Shown here in pieces: positions 1 to 10,618 of a stretch of DNA of 64,000 nucleotides. Under the pieces are notes generated by a model. The model was not told the origin of the DNA and made no database searches. It worked only from the letters and a program-made list of their open reading frames with translations. How positions within the stretch are numbered: the first letter of the stretch is position 1; the number at the start of each line of letters is the position of its first letter. Source of the DNA: Zizania palustris (taxonomy: Eukaryota > Streptophyta > Magnoliopsida > Poales > Poaceae); the NCBI GenBank assembly GCA_019279435.1, contig JAAALK010000081.1:52815318-52879317 (forward strand), in the 5' to 3' direction. The translations under genes and the position numbers were made by a program.

Positions 1-762
1 TTGCTTTTGAAAGATTTTGTCAGTATAGTTTGAAAATGAACCTGCTCAAGTGTGCTTTTGGCATGGCGACGGGCAAGTTCTCATGTTTTATGATTCATGA
101 AAGAGGTATTGAGATTGATCCTAAGAGGCTTGAGAAGATTAAGAACTTTGAAGCGCCGACATGTAAGAGAGATGTGCAAAAGTTGCTTGGAAAGGTAAAC
201 TATTTGTGTCTCTTTATATCTAACATGTCTAGCAAGATTGATGCCTTAATCCCTATACATCGGCTAAAGAACGAAGCCAAATTCACTTTGGGGCAGGTCA
301 GCAATGCACTTTTGATCGAATCAAAGAGTGCTTGTCATCACCACCTGGGGTAAGAGCACCGAAAGCCATGATTCCGTTTCGGCTATACGTTGCTACAGAA
401 AATAGCATAATAGGAGCCGTGTTGACTGAGGAGGTGGAGGTAGAGGAGTACATCATCACATTCTTGAGTCACTGTACCGAGAGGAGGTACATGTTCTTAG
501 AGTGTTTATGTTTATCACTTTATTATGCATGTAGCAAACTTTGCCATTATCTTCTATCTAGGACATGTATTGTTACTTGTCAAACCGATGTTATAAAGTA
601 CATGTTGCAAAAGTCGATTATAAGTGGGAGAATCGGAAAATGGGCGTATGCTTTAATTGAGTATGATTTGGCTTATGAACCCTTGAAAGCTATGAAATGC
701 GAGGTCATCGCAAACTTTATAGTTGATCACAATGTAGATGTCAATTGGAGTAATGATACTGC
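1..762 (+). pseudogene. Ty3/gypsy pol fragment (H, left part): RT C-terminus and RNase H
   Basis: This is the tail of a reverse transcriptase and an RNase H domain from a Ty3/gypsy polyprotein. The frame is open from position 3 and gives the RT thumb/connection motifs LKMNLLKCAFG, GIEIDP and FLGKVNYL typical of plant gypsy elements. A frameshift near 340 moves the reading to a second frame, which carries RNase H motifs (YVATENSIIGAVL, CSKLCHYLL) and GRIGKWAYALIEYDL. Coding similarity stops at about 762, where the truncated LTR of the next element abuts. The second RNase H and the integrase of this pol are missing here. A matching integrase part resumes at 9369. It is an inactive relic; its start lies outside the window. 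Confidence 0.85.
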
Positions 763-1290
763 TCTCATTTGGAGTCTTGAGTCGACCTGTGTGTTTGAAA
801 CAGTCCTGCGTGACAGAATTGGGCCGTGTTGGCCCATAGTCCGAGTTTGTACATCTTCTAGCCCATAGTCCAAGTCTGTACGCCTTCTACAGGCTGCCCA
901 CGCCTTATATACTCACGCCAGCCGCCTTTAGGGTTAGGTTTTGCTTTGTTTGCATCTACACTTGTGTGTTTAGATCCCGCTCCTGCACCGGACCGATTGG
1001 CTGCTGCATCAGCGTTTGTGAAACCTCTCCTCTTCATAGTTTATCTGTGATTTGGCATTCGACTTGTATCCTTCCTGTTCTTGCTTGTGTTCTTGGGTTC
1101 GCTTACAGGAATTAGCCTTCGTGGCGAGGTCAATAGCGCCCTGCGTGGTTGATAACCAACGGAGACGGTGGTGTAGCGATTGCAAGGTTTTGATCCGCTG
1201 GACCGGAGCCTTCGATCGTCAACGTCGAGATTCTCCCCCAATCCAAGTTATCCTTTACCTAGCGGAAGATCGGGACCAATCTCCCATTAG
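763..1290 (+). repeat. 5' LTR of CRM-like element, left-truncated
   Basis: This stretch matches 5274-5801 with about 97% identity. Similarity starts abruptly at TCTCATTTGG (763), while the 3' LTR seems to continue about 148 bp further upstream, so this copy lacks its first part. A TATA-like TTATATA lies near 905. The LTR ends at CCCATTAG, directly before the primer binding site. Short ORFs inside it on both strands are not credible genes. Confidence 0.8.
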
Positions 1291-1291
1291 T

Positions 1292-1303
1292 TGGTATCAG
1301 AGC
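1292..1303 (+). other. Primer binding site (initiator-Met tRNA type)
   Basis: TGGTATCAGAGC follows the 5' LTR immediately. This is the usual plant LTR-retrotransposon primer site complementary to the 3' end of initiator methionine tRNA. Confidence 0.9.
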
Positions 1304-2417
1304 ACAGATTTCCCGTTAGGTAATCTCGATCTGCTTTTATTTTTACCGAGAGTCCAGAAAACCCTCACAAAAAATCCCACCGAAAACCCCTTTGTGCCTT
1401 GCGATTTTTATTTCAGTTTTTAACCTTGTTGAGTTAGTGTTCTTGGTTGAGTCTTGTTGCTGGTTTAGTAATCCTGTTGTGTCGTTTGAGTAGTAGTTGG
1501 TCTTGTGTCTCAAAAAATTCCCCACCCGAAAAACCCCCCTCCACAACCCTACTCGTTTTCCACATCGAGTCTTTGTGACCCCCTTCGGTAAAACAGGCAT
1601 AACTTTTCGCTCGTTTGGCAGAAAAATCTGAAATTTTTGAGCATCTTCTTGACCAATTTGGATCCTACCCTAACAAGGGTTCCCCTGTTAGCCTTCATTT
1701 GTATCGCAAAAAAAATCAGGAAGATAAAGAAAAAAATTGGTCAAAGTTTTTGCTCGCCGTTCAGCGAACTTGTTGAATTTCTGTGAACCACATCCCACCT
1801 TAGTTGCAGGTGCTAATTTTTGTGGTTGCATCTCTGGTCATCCTTGTTCAAAAAAAATAGAGTGAAAAAAAAGAAAAAAAAAAGAGAACTGGTCCTGTCG
1901 ATTGCTTGTCCGATCCCTTGTCCGATCTCTTGTCCGATCCCTTGTCCGATCAGCGGCAGCAGCAGATTCTGCTTGTCCGATCCCTTGTCCGATCTCTTGT
2001 CCGATCCCTTGTCCGATCAGCGGCAGCGACAAAGAGCTGAATTTGGCCTATTATTGCCTCCACTTGAGTTTTGGGCACATAGTTTCCCTCTATTGCTTGA
2101 CTTTTCACATTGGGAGCACTAAGGCCAGCAACTTTGACGAGTACTAGGGAACACTTATTGAACTCGATTTAACTGTTATTACTATCGCTAATCCTTGCTA
2201 CTCACGTTGCCTTCCAAGCTACACCTCTCTCTTGGTCAGGACAGGTTCATTTCTTGCAATTGCACACCACCCTCCACTTGGTTCATCACCTGTAGGCATG
2301 GTAAGAACACTTGCAAGCGTGGGTAAGGCGCTTGACGGATTGCTTCCACCACACACCCACCCCCCCACCTAGTTGCGTTCCAAAAGGATTATTATTTGTT
2401 GTTTTGTCTTTTCACTA
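1304..2417 (+). other. Leader of CRM-like element; gag not recognisable
   Basis: About 1.1 kb between the primer binding site and the protease remnant. I see no Gag motif and no long frame. It contains A-rich stretches (1708-1735 and 1850-1885) and the minisatellite at 1905-2027. Gag appears to have been deleted and this remnant is non-coding. Confidence 0.6.
1905..2027 (+). repeat. Nested tandem repeat, 11-12 bp unit in a 67 bp higher-order unit
   Basis: The unit CTTGTCCGATC is repeated four times, followed by AGCGGCAGC. The whole block repeats once with a period of about 67 bp (starts at 1905 and 1972). Frames run open through it on both strands because the repeat lacks stops; these are not genes. 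Confidence 0.95.
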
Positions 2418-2419
2418 AC

Positions 2420-5128
2420 ATGGCAGCACTTATTGTACAACATGTCTTGAGCACTCACATGGACCAGGACGACCGAGCATAACGGAACAATCTGTTTCAG
2501 ACCTTCTTCGTCGTCAATGACCGCCGTGTACGTGTCATCATAGACAGCGGTAGTTGCAACAATTTGGTGAGCCACGACATGGTAACTAAGCTTCAACTTC
2601 CCACACGTGCACATCCACACCCTTACCACGTGCAATGGTTCAACAATAGCGGTAAGGTCAAGGTAACACAAATTGCTCACATCGAATTTTCCATTGGTAC
2701 ATACTTCGGAGTTGCTGATTTTGATGTAGTACCAATGCAAGCATGTTCTCTATTACTTGGTAGACCTTGGGAGTATGATACTGATGCTACACACCATGGT
2801 AGGAGCAATAAGTACACATTTATGTATAAAGGAAAGAAAGTTACATTGCTTCCTATGACTCCTGCTGAAATTGTGAAATTTGAACAAGAAAAACATGCTA
2901 AGGACGCACAAAAGAGCAAACAACCTTCTGAAAATCAGCAAGTAGGTAAAACACTTTCGAGGCAACAAAAAGATAAAGTTGCTTCTCCTTCTTCATCACA
3001 AGTTATTAATCTGAAAGGACGTGTCATGCTTGCAACTAAAACTAACCTTGCAGTACGTAGTTTTCTTGGTCTTGCAGGTTTCTACCGGCGTTTTGTGAAA
3101 GATTTCAGCACCATAGCCGGTCCTTTACATGAGTTTACCAAGAAGGGAGTTACTTTTACTTGGGAACCAGCACAAGAACAAGCTTTTTCCACACTCAAGG
3201 ATCGCCTTACACATGCACCTCTACTTCAGCTACCCGACTTCAGTAAGCCTTTTGAGTTAGAATGTGATGCTAGTGGTTTTGGAATAGGAGGTGTGCTGCT
3301 ACAAGGAGGTAAACCCGTGGCCTATTTTAGTGAGAAATTACATGGTCCACAGTTGAATTATTTTACCTATGATAAGGAATTATATGCCTTAGTGTGTGTG
3401 CTTGAAACTTGACAACATTACCTTTTGCCTAAGGAGTTTATTATTCATTCGGATCATGAAGCATTGAAGCATATACGTAGTCAAGCAAATCTGAATAAAC
3501 GAGATGCTAAATGGGTAGAATTTATTGAGACTTTTCCATATATCATTAAGCATAAGAAAGGGAAAGATAATGTGATTGCCGATGTTTTATCTAGACGTTA
3601 TACATTGCTTTCTCAACTTGATTATAAGATCTTTGGTTTAGAAACATTGAAGGACATGTATGCTACTGATTTGGACTTCAAAGATGCTTTTGCAAATTGT
3701 AAAGATGACCGTGCTTGGAACAAATATGTGCTGAATAATGGATATCTTTTTCGTGCTAACAAGTTATGTGTGTCGGCTAGCTCTCTTCGCTTGTTGTTAT
3801 TGCAGGAAGCACGTGGTGGTGGTTTGATGGGTCATTTAGGATCAAAGAAAACCGAAGATGTGCTGTCCACACACTTCTATTGGCCTAGGATGAGACGAGA
3901 TATTGAGGGCTATGTGGCACGATGCACTATTTGCAATAAAGCTAAGTCCCGTCTAAACCCACATGGTCTTTATATGCCTCTGCCCGTTCCTAGTGTACCT
4001 TGGGAGGATATTTCTATGGATTTTGTGTTAGGATTACCTAGAACTAGGAGGGGGAAGGATAGTATTTTTGTGGTGGTAGATCGGTTCTCTAAAATGGCGC
4101 ATTTTATACCTTGTCACAAGAGCGACGACGCTACCAATGTTGCTGATTTGTTTTTCAGAGAGGTCGTACGCTTGCATGGAGTTCCCAATACCATCGTTTC
4201 AGATCGTGATGCTAAATTCTTAAGTCATTTTTGGAGGACGTTGTGGCATAAGCTAGGGACGAAGCTGCTGTTTTCTACTACTTGTCACCCCCAAACGGAT
4301 GGGCAAACGGAGGTCGTCAACCGTACATTGTCCACCATGTTGAGGGCTGTTTTGAAGACCAACTTGAAGCTCTGGGAAGAGTGTCTACCTCATATTGAGT
4401 TTGCATATAATAGGTCAGTACACTCCACTACTAAGGTAAGTCCGTTTCAAGTGGTCTATGGCTTTAATTTGCGTGCTCCTATTGATTTGCTACCATTGCC
4501 ACCCTCTGAAAAAATGAATTTTGATGCTACTACACGTGCTGAATTATTGCTTAAGATGCATGAAACTACTAAAGCAAACATAGAGAAAATGAATGAGAAA
4601 TATCGTGCTTATGGTAGTAAGGGTAGAAAAGAGATAACATTTGAACCGGGTGATCTTGTTTGGTTGCACTTGCACAAGGATCGTTTTCCTGATTTGAGAA
4701 AGTCTAAATTGATGCCCCGTGCTGATGGTCCTTTTCGTGTGCTTGAGAAGATAAATGATAATGCATATAAACTTGAGTTGCCTGTAGCTTTTGGGGTTAG
4801 TCCCACATTTAACATTTCATATTTAAAGCCCTATTTGGGAGATGACGATGAGCTTGAGTCGAGGACGACTCCAATTCAAGAGGGGGAGGATGATGAGGAC
4901 ATCACTTCACATGATACACACATGGAGCCTCCACCTACAATTCAATTACAAGGACCAATCACACGCGGCCGTGCCCGTCGCTTGAACCATGAGGTTAATT
5001 CTTTCCTTAGCAACTATGTTAATATTTGTTTGGACGCGATGCTACTGAATACTAGTGATATTTTGTTGCTTAGGAACATGGGAGATGGAATAGAAGAGTT
5101 GGAGTTGAAGACGGAGTCGCACGGATGA
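2420..5128 (+). pseudogene. pol: Defective pol of CRM-like element: protease, RT tail, RNase H, integrase
   Basis: The reading begins with an aspartic protease: IDSGSCNNL carries the D-S-G active site at 2543-2551, and LLGRPW lies downstream. A stop at about 2478 interrupts the upstream part. After a charged linker the frame jumps straight to the RT thumb (VRSFLGLAGFYRRFV, about 3055), so roughly 250 residues of RT fingers and palm, including the YxDD box, are missing. RNase H follows (LECDASGFGIGGVL, ELYALV), interrupted by TGA at 3410-3412 where Trp is expected. The last 567 codons are open: RNase H end, HHCC zinc finger, integrase core with acidic residues in MDFVLG, VSDRDAKF and GQTEVVNR, then the GPF module and an acidic tail. 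It cannot make active RT. The integrase part is remarkably preserved. Confidence 0.9.
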
Positions 5129-5801
5129 TTTGAAGTCAAGAATTCGCTGGTTCGGACTACATCGACCATCATGCACCAAAATGGGCATAACTTCCTCATA
5201 CGAAGTCCGATTGGCACGTTCTTGGACTTTTTGGAAAGCTGAGGAGAAGACGGATCGTTTGCCGGTTGTTTCGTCTCATTTGGAGTCTCGAGTCGACCCG
5301 TGTGTTTGAAACAGTCCTGCATGACAGAATTGGGCCATGTTGGCCCATAGTCCGAGTCTGTACATCTTCTAGCCCATAGTCCGAGTCTGTACGCCTTCTA
5401 CAGGCTGCCCACGCCTTATATACTCACGCCAGCCACCTTTAGGGTTAGGTTTTTCTTTGTTTGCATCTACACTTGTGTGTTTAGATCCCGCTCCTGCACC
5501 GGACCGATTGGCTGCTGCATCAGCGTTTGTGAAACCTCTCCTCTTCATAGTTTATCTGTGATTTGGCATTCGACTTGTATCCTTCCTGTTCTTGTTTGTG
5601 TTCTTGGGTTCGCTTGCAGGAATTAGCCTTCGTGGCGAGGTCAATCGTGCCCTGCGTGGTTGATAACCAATGGAGACGGTGGTGTAGCGATTGCAAGGTT
5701 TTGATCCGCCGGACCGGAGCCTTGGATCGTCAACGTCGAGATTCTCCCCCAATCCAAGTTATCCTTTACCTAGCGGAAGATCGAGACCAATCCCCCATTA
5801 G
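5126..5801 (+). repeat. 3' LTR of CRM-like element
   Basis: From 5274 on it matches the 5' LTR. The part 5126-5273 has no partner in the truncated 5' copy, so the true start is inferred: TGATTTGAAG at 5126 overlaps the pol stop codon, as known for CRM elements, where pol ends at the LTR edge. The end at about 5801 is uncertain by a few bases. Confidence 0.65.
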
Positions 5802-6088
5802 AAGCTATAGGGAAAGATAAAAGAAGAATAGCTAGAGCTTATAATAAGAAAGTTAAACCAAAATCGTTTCAAGTTGGTGACTTGGTTTGGAAGGCGATTT
5901 TCCCCTTGGGCACTAAGAGCCCCAAATTTGGTAAATGGTCACCTAGTTGGGAAGGCCCTTTCAAGATAGCTGAAATCGCTCCAGGTAACACATATGTATT
6001 AGAATCTCTACAAGGAGAGCGATTTCGAAGAGCATTGAATGACAGCTACTTGAAAAAGTACTTCCCAAGTGTGTGGCAAAGTGCTTGA
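5802..6088 (+). pseudogene. Integrase C-terminus of Ty3/gypsy element A
   Basis: The frame encodes RRIARAYNKKVKPKSF, GDLVWKAIFPL, FGKWSPSWEGPF and NDSYLKKYFP: the GPF-type C-terminal module of a plant Ty3/gypsy integrase, ending at TGA 6086-6088. It matches the end of the H integrase at about 10425-10600, so A and H are related families. Its upstream part is missing because the CRM-like element and a deletion lie directly to the left. A polypurine tract and LTR follow, as expected for a true 3' end. Confidence 0.85.
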
Positions 6089-6157
6089 TGGTGTCAAAAG
6101 GCCGATATGGGAAGTATCGTCCTTAGCTCGTTATGCTTTTAGTTCACTTAGTTCACT

Positions 6158-6174
6158 AAAAAGCAGGGGGCATG
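6158..6174 (+). other. Polypurine tract of element A
   Basis: AAAAAGCAGGGGGCATG lies directly before the LTR start TGTTGATAGC. It is the expected plus-strand primer site, between the pol end and the 3' LTR. Confidence 0.7.
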
Positions 6175-6651
6175 TGTTGATAGCAAAAAATGACATTAAT
6201 GGTCAAGATTGTCAAAATATCAATTTTGTTAATTTGAGCCGAAAATACACATGTCCTGAATCAAGACGAAGCCCTACATGGCCAAAGGCATTAAGCCTTG
6301 GGCATCGGAAGCCTTCCAGTGGCCTGCTACCTTCGGCCTAAAGGCCTTCGGAGGCCTACCTTACCGAAGCTTCGGCCCAAGGAGCAAGCTTTGGCAGGCT
6401 TTGCCGAAGGCCCACTTCGGACTGATTTTCAGAGATAGAGTTTGATTCTGATTCTAGCTAATTTTATCCCTAAGTTTGATTAGGCCGGATCCTAACAGAT
6501 TAATATTAGAGATAAGAAGACTAGCCCCTATAAATATAGGTGTGAGGCCGGTTCATTAGACCCCAACAACACAAATCACCCACAAAGAGCTAGCTTTGAA
6601 CTATACCTTTACTTTTATTTACCTTTCTGCAACCTTCGTGGGTTTGCCTGG
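6175..6651 (+). repeat. 3' LTR of element A, left piece
   Basis: Starts TGTTGATAGCAAAAAATGAC and matches the LTR start at 30354. It carries CCTTCGG/CCGAAGG palindromes around 6300-6420 and a TATA box CTATAAATA at about 6528-6536. It breaks at 6651, where a solo LTR is inserted with the duplication CCTGG (6647-6651 and 8490-8494), and resumes at 8495. Confidence 0.9.
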
Positions 6652-8489
6652 TGAGGAGCCATGTTGAAGATCATGGGCCTCATGGCTCTAGAAGTGATGA
6701 GTGATTATCAACAGAAGTCAACGATGAAGAGAGAGGACATGAAGAGAAGACGAGATTTGTCATGTCTGGGCCGCGTGTGACTCAGGTACACGGGCGGCGA
6801 GCGACTGCCAGGAAGAGGGGCCGCGGAGTTGGGCCGGCCCAATCCGAGTACACAGGCTAGGAGCAGCAGGGGATCCACTGGTCTGTTGACTGGGATTGAC
6901 TCAGGTACACGGGTGGCAAGCAATTGCCGGGCTGAGGGAGCCGCAGAATTGGGCCGGCCCAATCTATGTACCCAGTGTGAATACAGTGGATGCTTTGTCG
7001 GTTTTGGCGCAAAACTGACGCCCAATCTAGACCGCTGATCCTAGATCGAGCCCTCCTGAAATGAAGCCGTAGCTGCTACGAAAGCTCCACATCAGGATAA
7101 GTTATCTTTATTTAGGATTTTACCATTTTGCTTTCTAGGCCCACAGTGTGTTAGTCAAGTCTGTAAAAATCCTCAGGGCATTATGGTCTTTTCCATTTTT
7201 ATTTCAACGTCCGTAAAACCCTAAGGGTCTTTTGGTATTTTTCCTAGTGTTATTGGGATGCCTATAAATAGGGCCCCAATCCCTAGGGTTAGGGTTAACT
7301 CAATTTAATCTAAAAATCAGAGTTCAACTTTCGTGTGTCTCTATCCTCTATGTAATTTTCCCCTGTTCATCTGGTGCCTCTCATCATCCTTGTGCGTGCA
7401 ATTTTGTGGCGCTCAGTGTGATGCGCTAGGTTGCATGAAGCGGTGCGGGGGATCCGTGCGAGCCGTTTTTGGCGCAGGCGCCCTACGGGCATCGACGACT
7501 TCACCACCCGAGCCAGCTACATGCGCCGTTGATTCATTCGGTGCCCATGGTTTGCTGGTGGCTGGTTTTCTTCATTGATGTGCTCAATACTGGCTAACAC
7601 GCGTGATTGGACGTGGAGGAGCTCTATGTCTGAGTGTTGAAGGCGTGTGGGACTGTGTGTGGCTGACAGGAGCTCTGCACGCACGATGTTCGGTGAAGTG
7701 CTGCAGAGCGCTCAGGCACTGTAGCGTGGGTTTTGCGCAGTGCGCCAGGCTTGGATGTCGTGCAGTCACATCGCTGTGGAAACTGAAGCCATTCGGCGCA
7801 CGCGACCGAAGCATAACACACGTGACTTCAGTCATAGGCAGTAGTAGCCCACCTGGCTTCGCAGGCGAGGACCCGTGAAGCAGCGTATGTGGCTTCGGCG
7901 AAAGCCACTCTCGCTAGTGTGGACTTTGGTGACCAAGTGCGTGAAGCGAAGCCTGGGGAGTTCTACATACTTCGGAGGTCAGGTGCGCAGGCTTCGGCGG
8001 CCACATGCATAGGCTTCGGCTAAGTGCTGAACAAGAGACAATTTTTTGAACAGTAAATTTTCTCCTCGATTTGCGTGCACTTGCATTTAATTTATGGATA
8101 GTTTTAATTGCTGCAAGAATTTTATTTCAGATTGCACTATGGTTGGCCATTGATATGTTTCCGTATTGTTAGTGCATTTTATTTCATCTATAAGAGAAGT
8201 CTTTCATCTGCAGTTATTTTGTTTGATTAAATGCATGTGATGATTGTCACTATGATGCTTGAAATGCCTGTGAGTTGAATACACTATTGATCTGTCGTGA
8301 AACACTTTGTTGGTGTCTTTTCGATTATGACACCAGTCGTTTTTAGGCTAGATTATTTTTAGCATTTTAGATTTGTTTGCCTCTCTGGATTATCTATTAA
8401 GGTGTGTTGGGTATTGGGAGAAGGTCATTGATTCGAAAAATTTTTAGGCGCCCATTCACCCCCCTCTGGTCGCTACTCTCGGTCCTACA
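6652..8489 (+). mobile_element. Solo LTR of a Maximus/Sirevirus-type Ty1-copia element
   Basis: A 1838 bp sequence starting TGAGGAGCCATG and ending GGTCCTACA, flanked by the perfect 5 bp duplication CCTGG. It is the same family as the 5' LTR at 45741-47874: same start and end, and shared TATA and downstream blocks. No internal region is present, so it formed by LTR-LTR recombination. It contains CTATAAATA at 7262-7270 followed by CCCTAGGGTTAGGGTTA, and a cluster of CTTCGG motifs at 7860-8030. Short ORFs here are not credible genes. Confidence 0.95.
7262..7270 (+). promoter_or_regulatory. TATA box of Maximus-type solo LTR
   Basis: CTATAAATA lies within CCTATAAATAGGGCCCC, and the same block occurs at about 46330 in the full-length 5' LTR. 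Two telomere-like TAGGGTT units follow about 20 bp downstream. This is the likely U3/R promoter. Confidence 0.75.
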
Positions 8490-8494
8490 CCTGG

Positions 8495-9368
8495 AAGCCC
8501 TCCATTGGCCACGTCAAAACCGTGGTAAGACTTGTTACTTGGCGTGTGAAGTACCTATTAATCTACGTAACAGATTGCTATCGCCTTGTTACTTCTCTTT
8601 CAAAGTATCCATTAATCTACGTAATAGATTGTTACCTTCGTTTCTCTACTGCAACACTTAGCAGATTCAGTCCCTAGGCCGAATTGGCACTTGATCCCAA
8701 TTTTATTTGCATGTTTTCACGCTCGGAGCCCCTTTGCCGAAGGTGTCCGAAGCTAGGAAGCTGGTTTCAGAGGCTGCCAGAACACCCCTCGGCAGAACCC
8801 TTGCTTCGATTACCCATTCTGGATCGTCACACTGTTGTCGGTTAGATCGAGTCCAGCGCGCCAGCACGCTCCGCAACAGGCTTCGTCACGCTAGGCTTCA
8901 CCATGCCTACACTTCGCGCCGGACGAGCCATGCCAGTGCGTTGCGTTTGGGATATTTTGTCGTGCTAGAGACTTCGCACCGAACCCCATTGTTCGGAGGT
9001 GATTTTGCGTTGAGATCTGTTCGGAGCCTGTCTTCGGCCATATCGACCCGAACGTCGTAGGCTACCTTCGGTGAGACCCTTCGCACCAGACGCCGAAGGC
9101 CCCCTTCGTTGAACCCTTTGCACAGTACACTTCGAATTAGTTAGACTCTGTTTAGCTTACTTATTTATTTTATTTAATATATTTCTTTTTGGCTAATTGG
9201 ATTATTTCTATGTGATCTGATTACCGAGCGACTCCACCCCCTTGCCACTATTAAGGGTAGTCGGAATGAGATGTCAGTGTTGTGTTATGCTTTGGCTTGT
9301 CCCTAAGTATTCGCACACTTTTGGATCGTCGATCTGACTCAAGTGCGGGGCACATTTTCGTGTCAACA
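8495..9368 (+). repeat. 3' LTR of element A, right piece
   Basis: Continues the LTR interrupted at 6651 and ends TGTCAACA at 9368. It matches 41922-42646 of the second A copy (CGAATTGGCACTTGATC, GGAGCTAGGAAGC-like and AAGTGCGGGG blocks). The two pieces together are about 1.35 kb, against about 1.34 kb for the second copy. It abuts the H integrase relic at 9369. Confidence 0.85.
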
Positions 9369-10618
9369 AGGGGCAAGCCGATGTTTGTGATTTGAACGCC
9401 AATTCAGCTAAGAATTTGATGAGTACTTCAACAAACAACGTGGATGATTGGAGGACTCTGATTATCCAATATTTGAGAGATCCTAGCAAGCAGGATGATC
9501 GGAAAGTTCGACGACAAGCGTTTAAATTTGTGTTGCTTGATAATGAGTTGTATCACCGAACGATTGGTGCAGTACTTTTGAAAAGTTTGAATGTCGACCA
9601 ATCTAAACTTGCTATGGGTGAAGTACATGAAGGTCTTTGCGGTACTCATCAGTCGGTCTAGAAAATGAGTTGGATACTCAAAAGAGTAGGTTTTTATTGG
9701 CCAACTATGACTGAGGACTATTTTAGGTACTATAGAGGATGTGAAGCATGTCAAAGGTTTGGTAATATTCAGTTTGCTCCCGCGTCTTTGCTTAATCCTA
9801 TTATCAAACAATGGCTGTTCTAAGGTTGGGCCTTGGACTTCATCGGCCAAATTTATCATTCCTCTTCAAAAGGGAATTGGTTCATGTTGATGGCTACGGA
9901 TTACTTTACCAAGTGGACTGTGGCCGTGCCTCTTAAGAATATGACGCATAACAAGGTAATTGATTTCATCTTGAAGCACATTATACATATATTTGGTATT
10001 GCTGGAACTCTTACTACAGATCAGGGTGCTTCATTTTTTTCTAAATAAGTGCATGATTTTGCCGAATCTTATGGTATAAAGTTGATAAACTCTTCACTAT
10101 ACTATGCTCATGCCAATGGTCAGGACGAGTCTAGTAATAAAACTGTGATTAAGCTTATTAAGAATAAGATTCAAGAATTTCCTAGAAGGTGGCATGAAGT
10201 GCTTTTTGAGGCATTGTGGGCATGCAGAATAGCAAAGCACGGTGCTACCAAGATAAGTCCATATGAGTTGGTGTATGGACAAGATGTCATTTTACCCATA
10301 GAGGTGAATCTTTGCTCTTTGAGATTGCTTAAACAAGATGGCTTATCGATCGGTGATTATGAAGTTCTCTTGAGGGATAATTTGGAAGAAGTGTCCGATA
10401 AGAGGTTAAGGGATCTAGACGCTATAGAAAGAGATAAAAGAAGAGTGGCTAGAGCTTATAAAAAGAAGGTGAAAGAAAAATCGTTTCAAGTTGGTGACTT
10501 GGTCTGGAAGACGATTTTGCCTTTAGACACTAAAAGCCCAAAGTTTGGTAAATGGTCACTTAGTTGGAAGGTCCTTTTAGAGTTGTTGAAATCGCTCTAG
10601 GTAATGCATATTTGCTAG
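9369..10618 (+). pseudogene. Ty3/gypsy pol fragment (H, right part): integrase
   Basis: One frame runs from about 9380 to 10600 with only three internal stops (9659-9661, 9821-9823 and 10046-10048). It encodes the linker before integrase, the HHCC finger (HEGLCGTH then CEACQ), the core (ALDFIG, TTDQGASF and an ANGQDESSNK region where Glu is expected) and RRVARAYKKK...GDLVWK. One G is missing near 10567, so GPF is read out of frame. The sequence then stops at 10618, where another LTR begins. It is the downstream part of the pol whose RT/RNase H lies at 1-762; the second RNase H between them is lost. Confidence 0.88.

Larger units (their letters stand above)
763..5801 (+). mobile_element. CRM-like chromovirus (Ty3/gypsy), defective, two LTRs
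   Basis: An LTR retrotransposon bounded by two similar LTRs (763-1290 and about 5126-5801), with an initiator-Met-type primer binding site after the first. Inside, it keeps protease, RNase H and integrase coding but has lost gag and the catalytic core of RT. By eye about 17 of 528 aligned LTR positions differ, mostly transitions, so the insertion is older than the Tat element at 50841. No target duplication is seen. The left flank is RNase H of one pol and the right flank is integrase of another, so the left end was removed by a deletion that also took part of the 5' LTR. CRM assignment rests on the pol C-terminus (FPDLRKSKLMPRADGPF and DDELESRTTPIQEGEDDED) and is moderately sure. Confidence 0.8.

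Noticed and set aside
1292..1303. Possible tRNA gene signal (TGGTATCAGAGC), also at 47877
   Set aside because: Only the 3' complement used as a reverse-transcription primer site is present; there is no cloverleaf.
1041..1600. Small frames in the CRM-like LTR and leader (also 5552-5820)
   Set aside because: They are inside LTR or leader sequence and have no family features.
1905..2027. CRISPR-like array
   Set aside because: Units are only 11-12 bp with no unique spacers, in a plant retrotransposon leader; it is a simple tandem repeat.
7333..7878. Possible small host genes in 6700-8490
   Set aside because: The interval is a solo LTR with a clear target duplication, and none of the frames has a recognisable domain.
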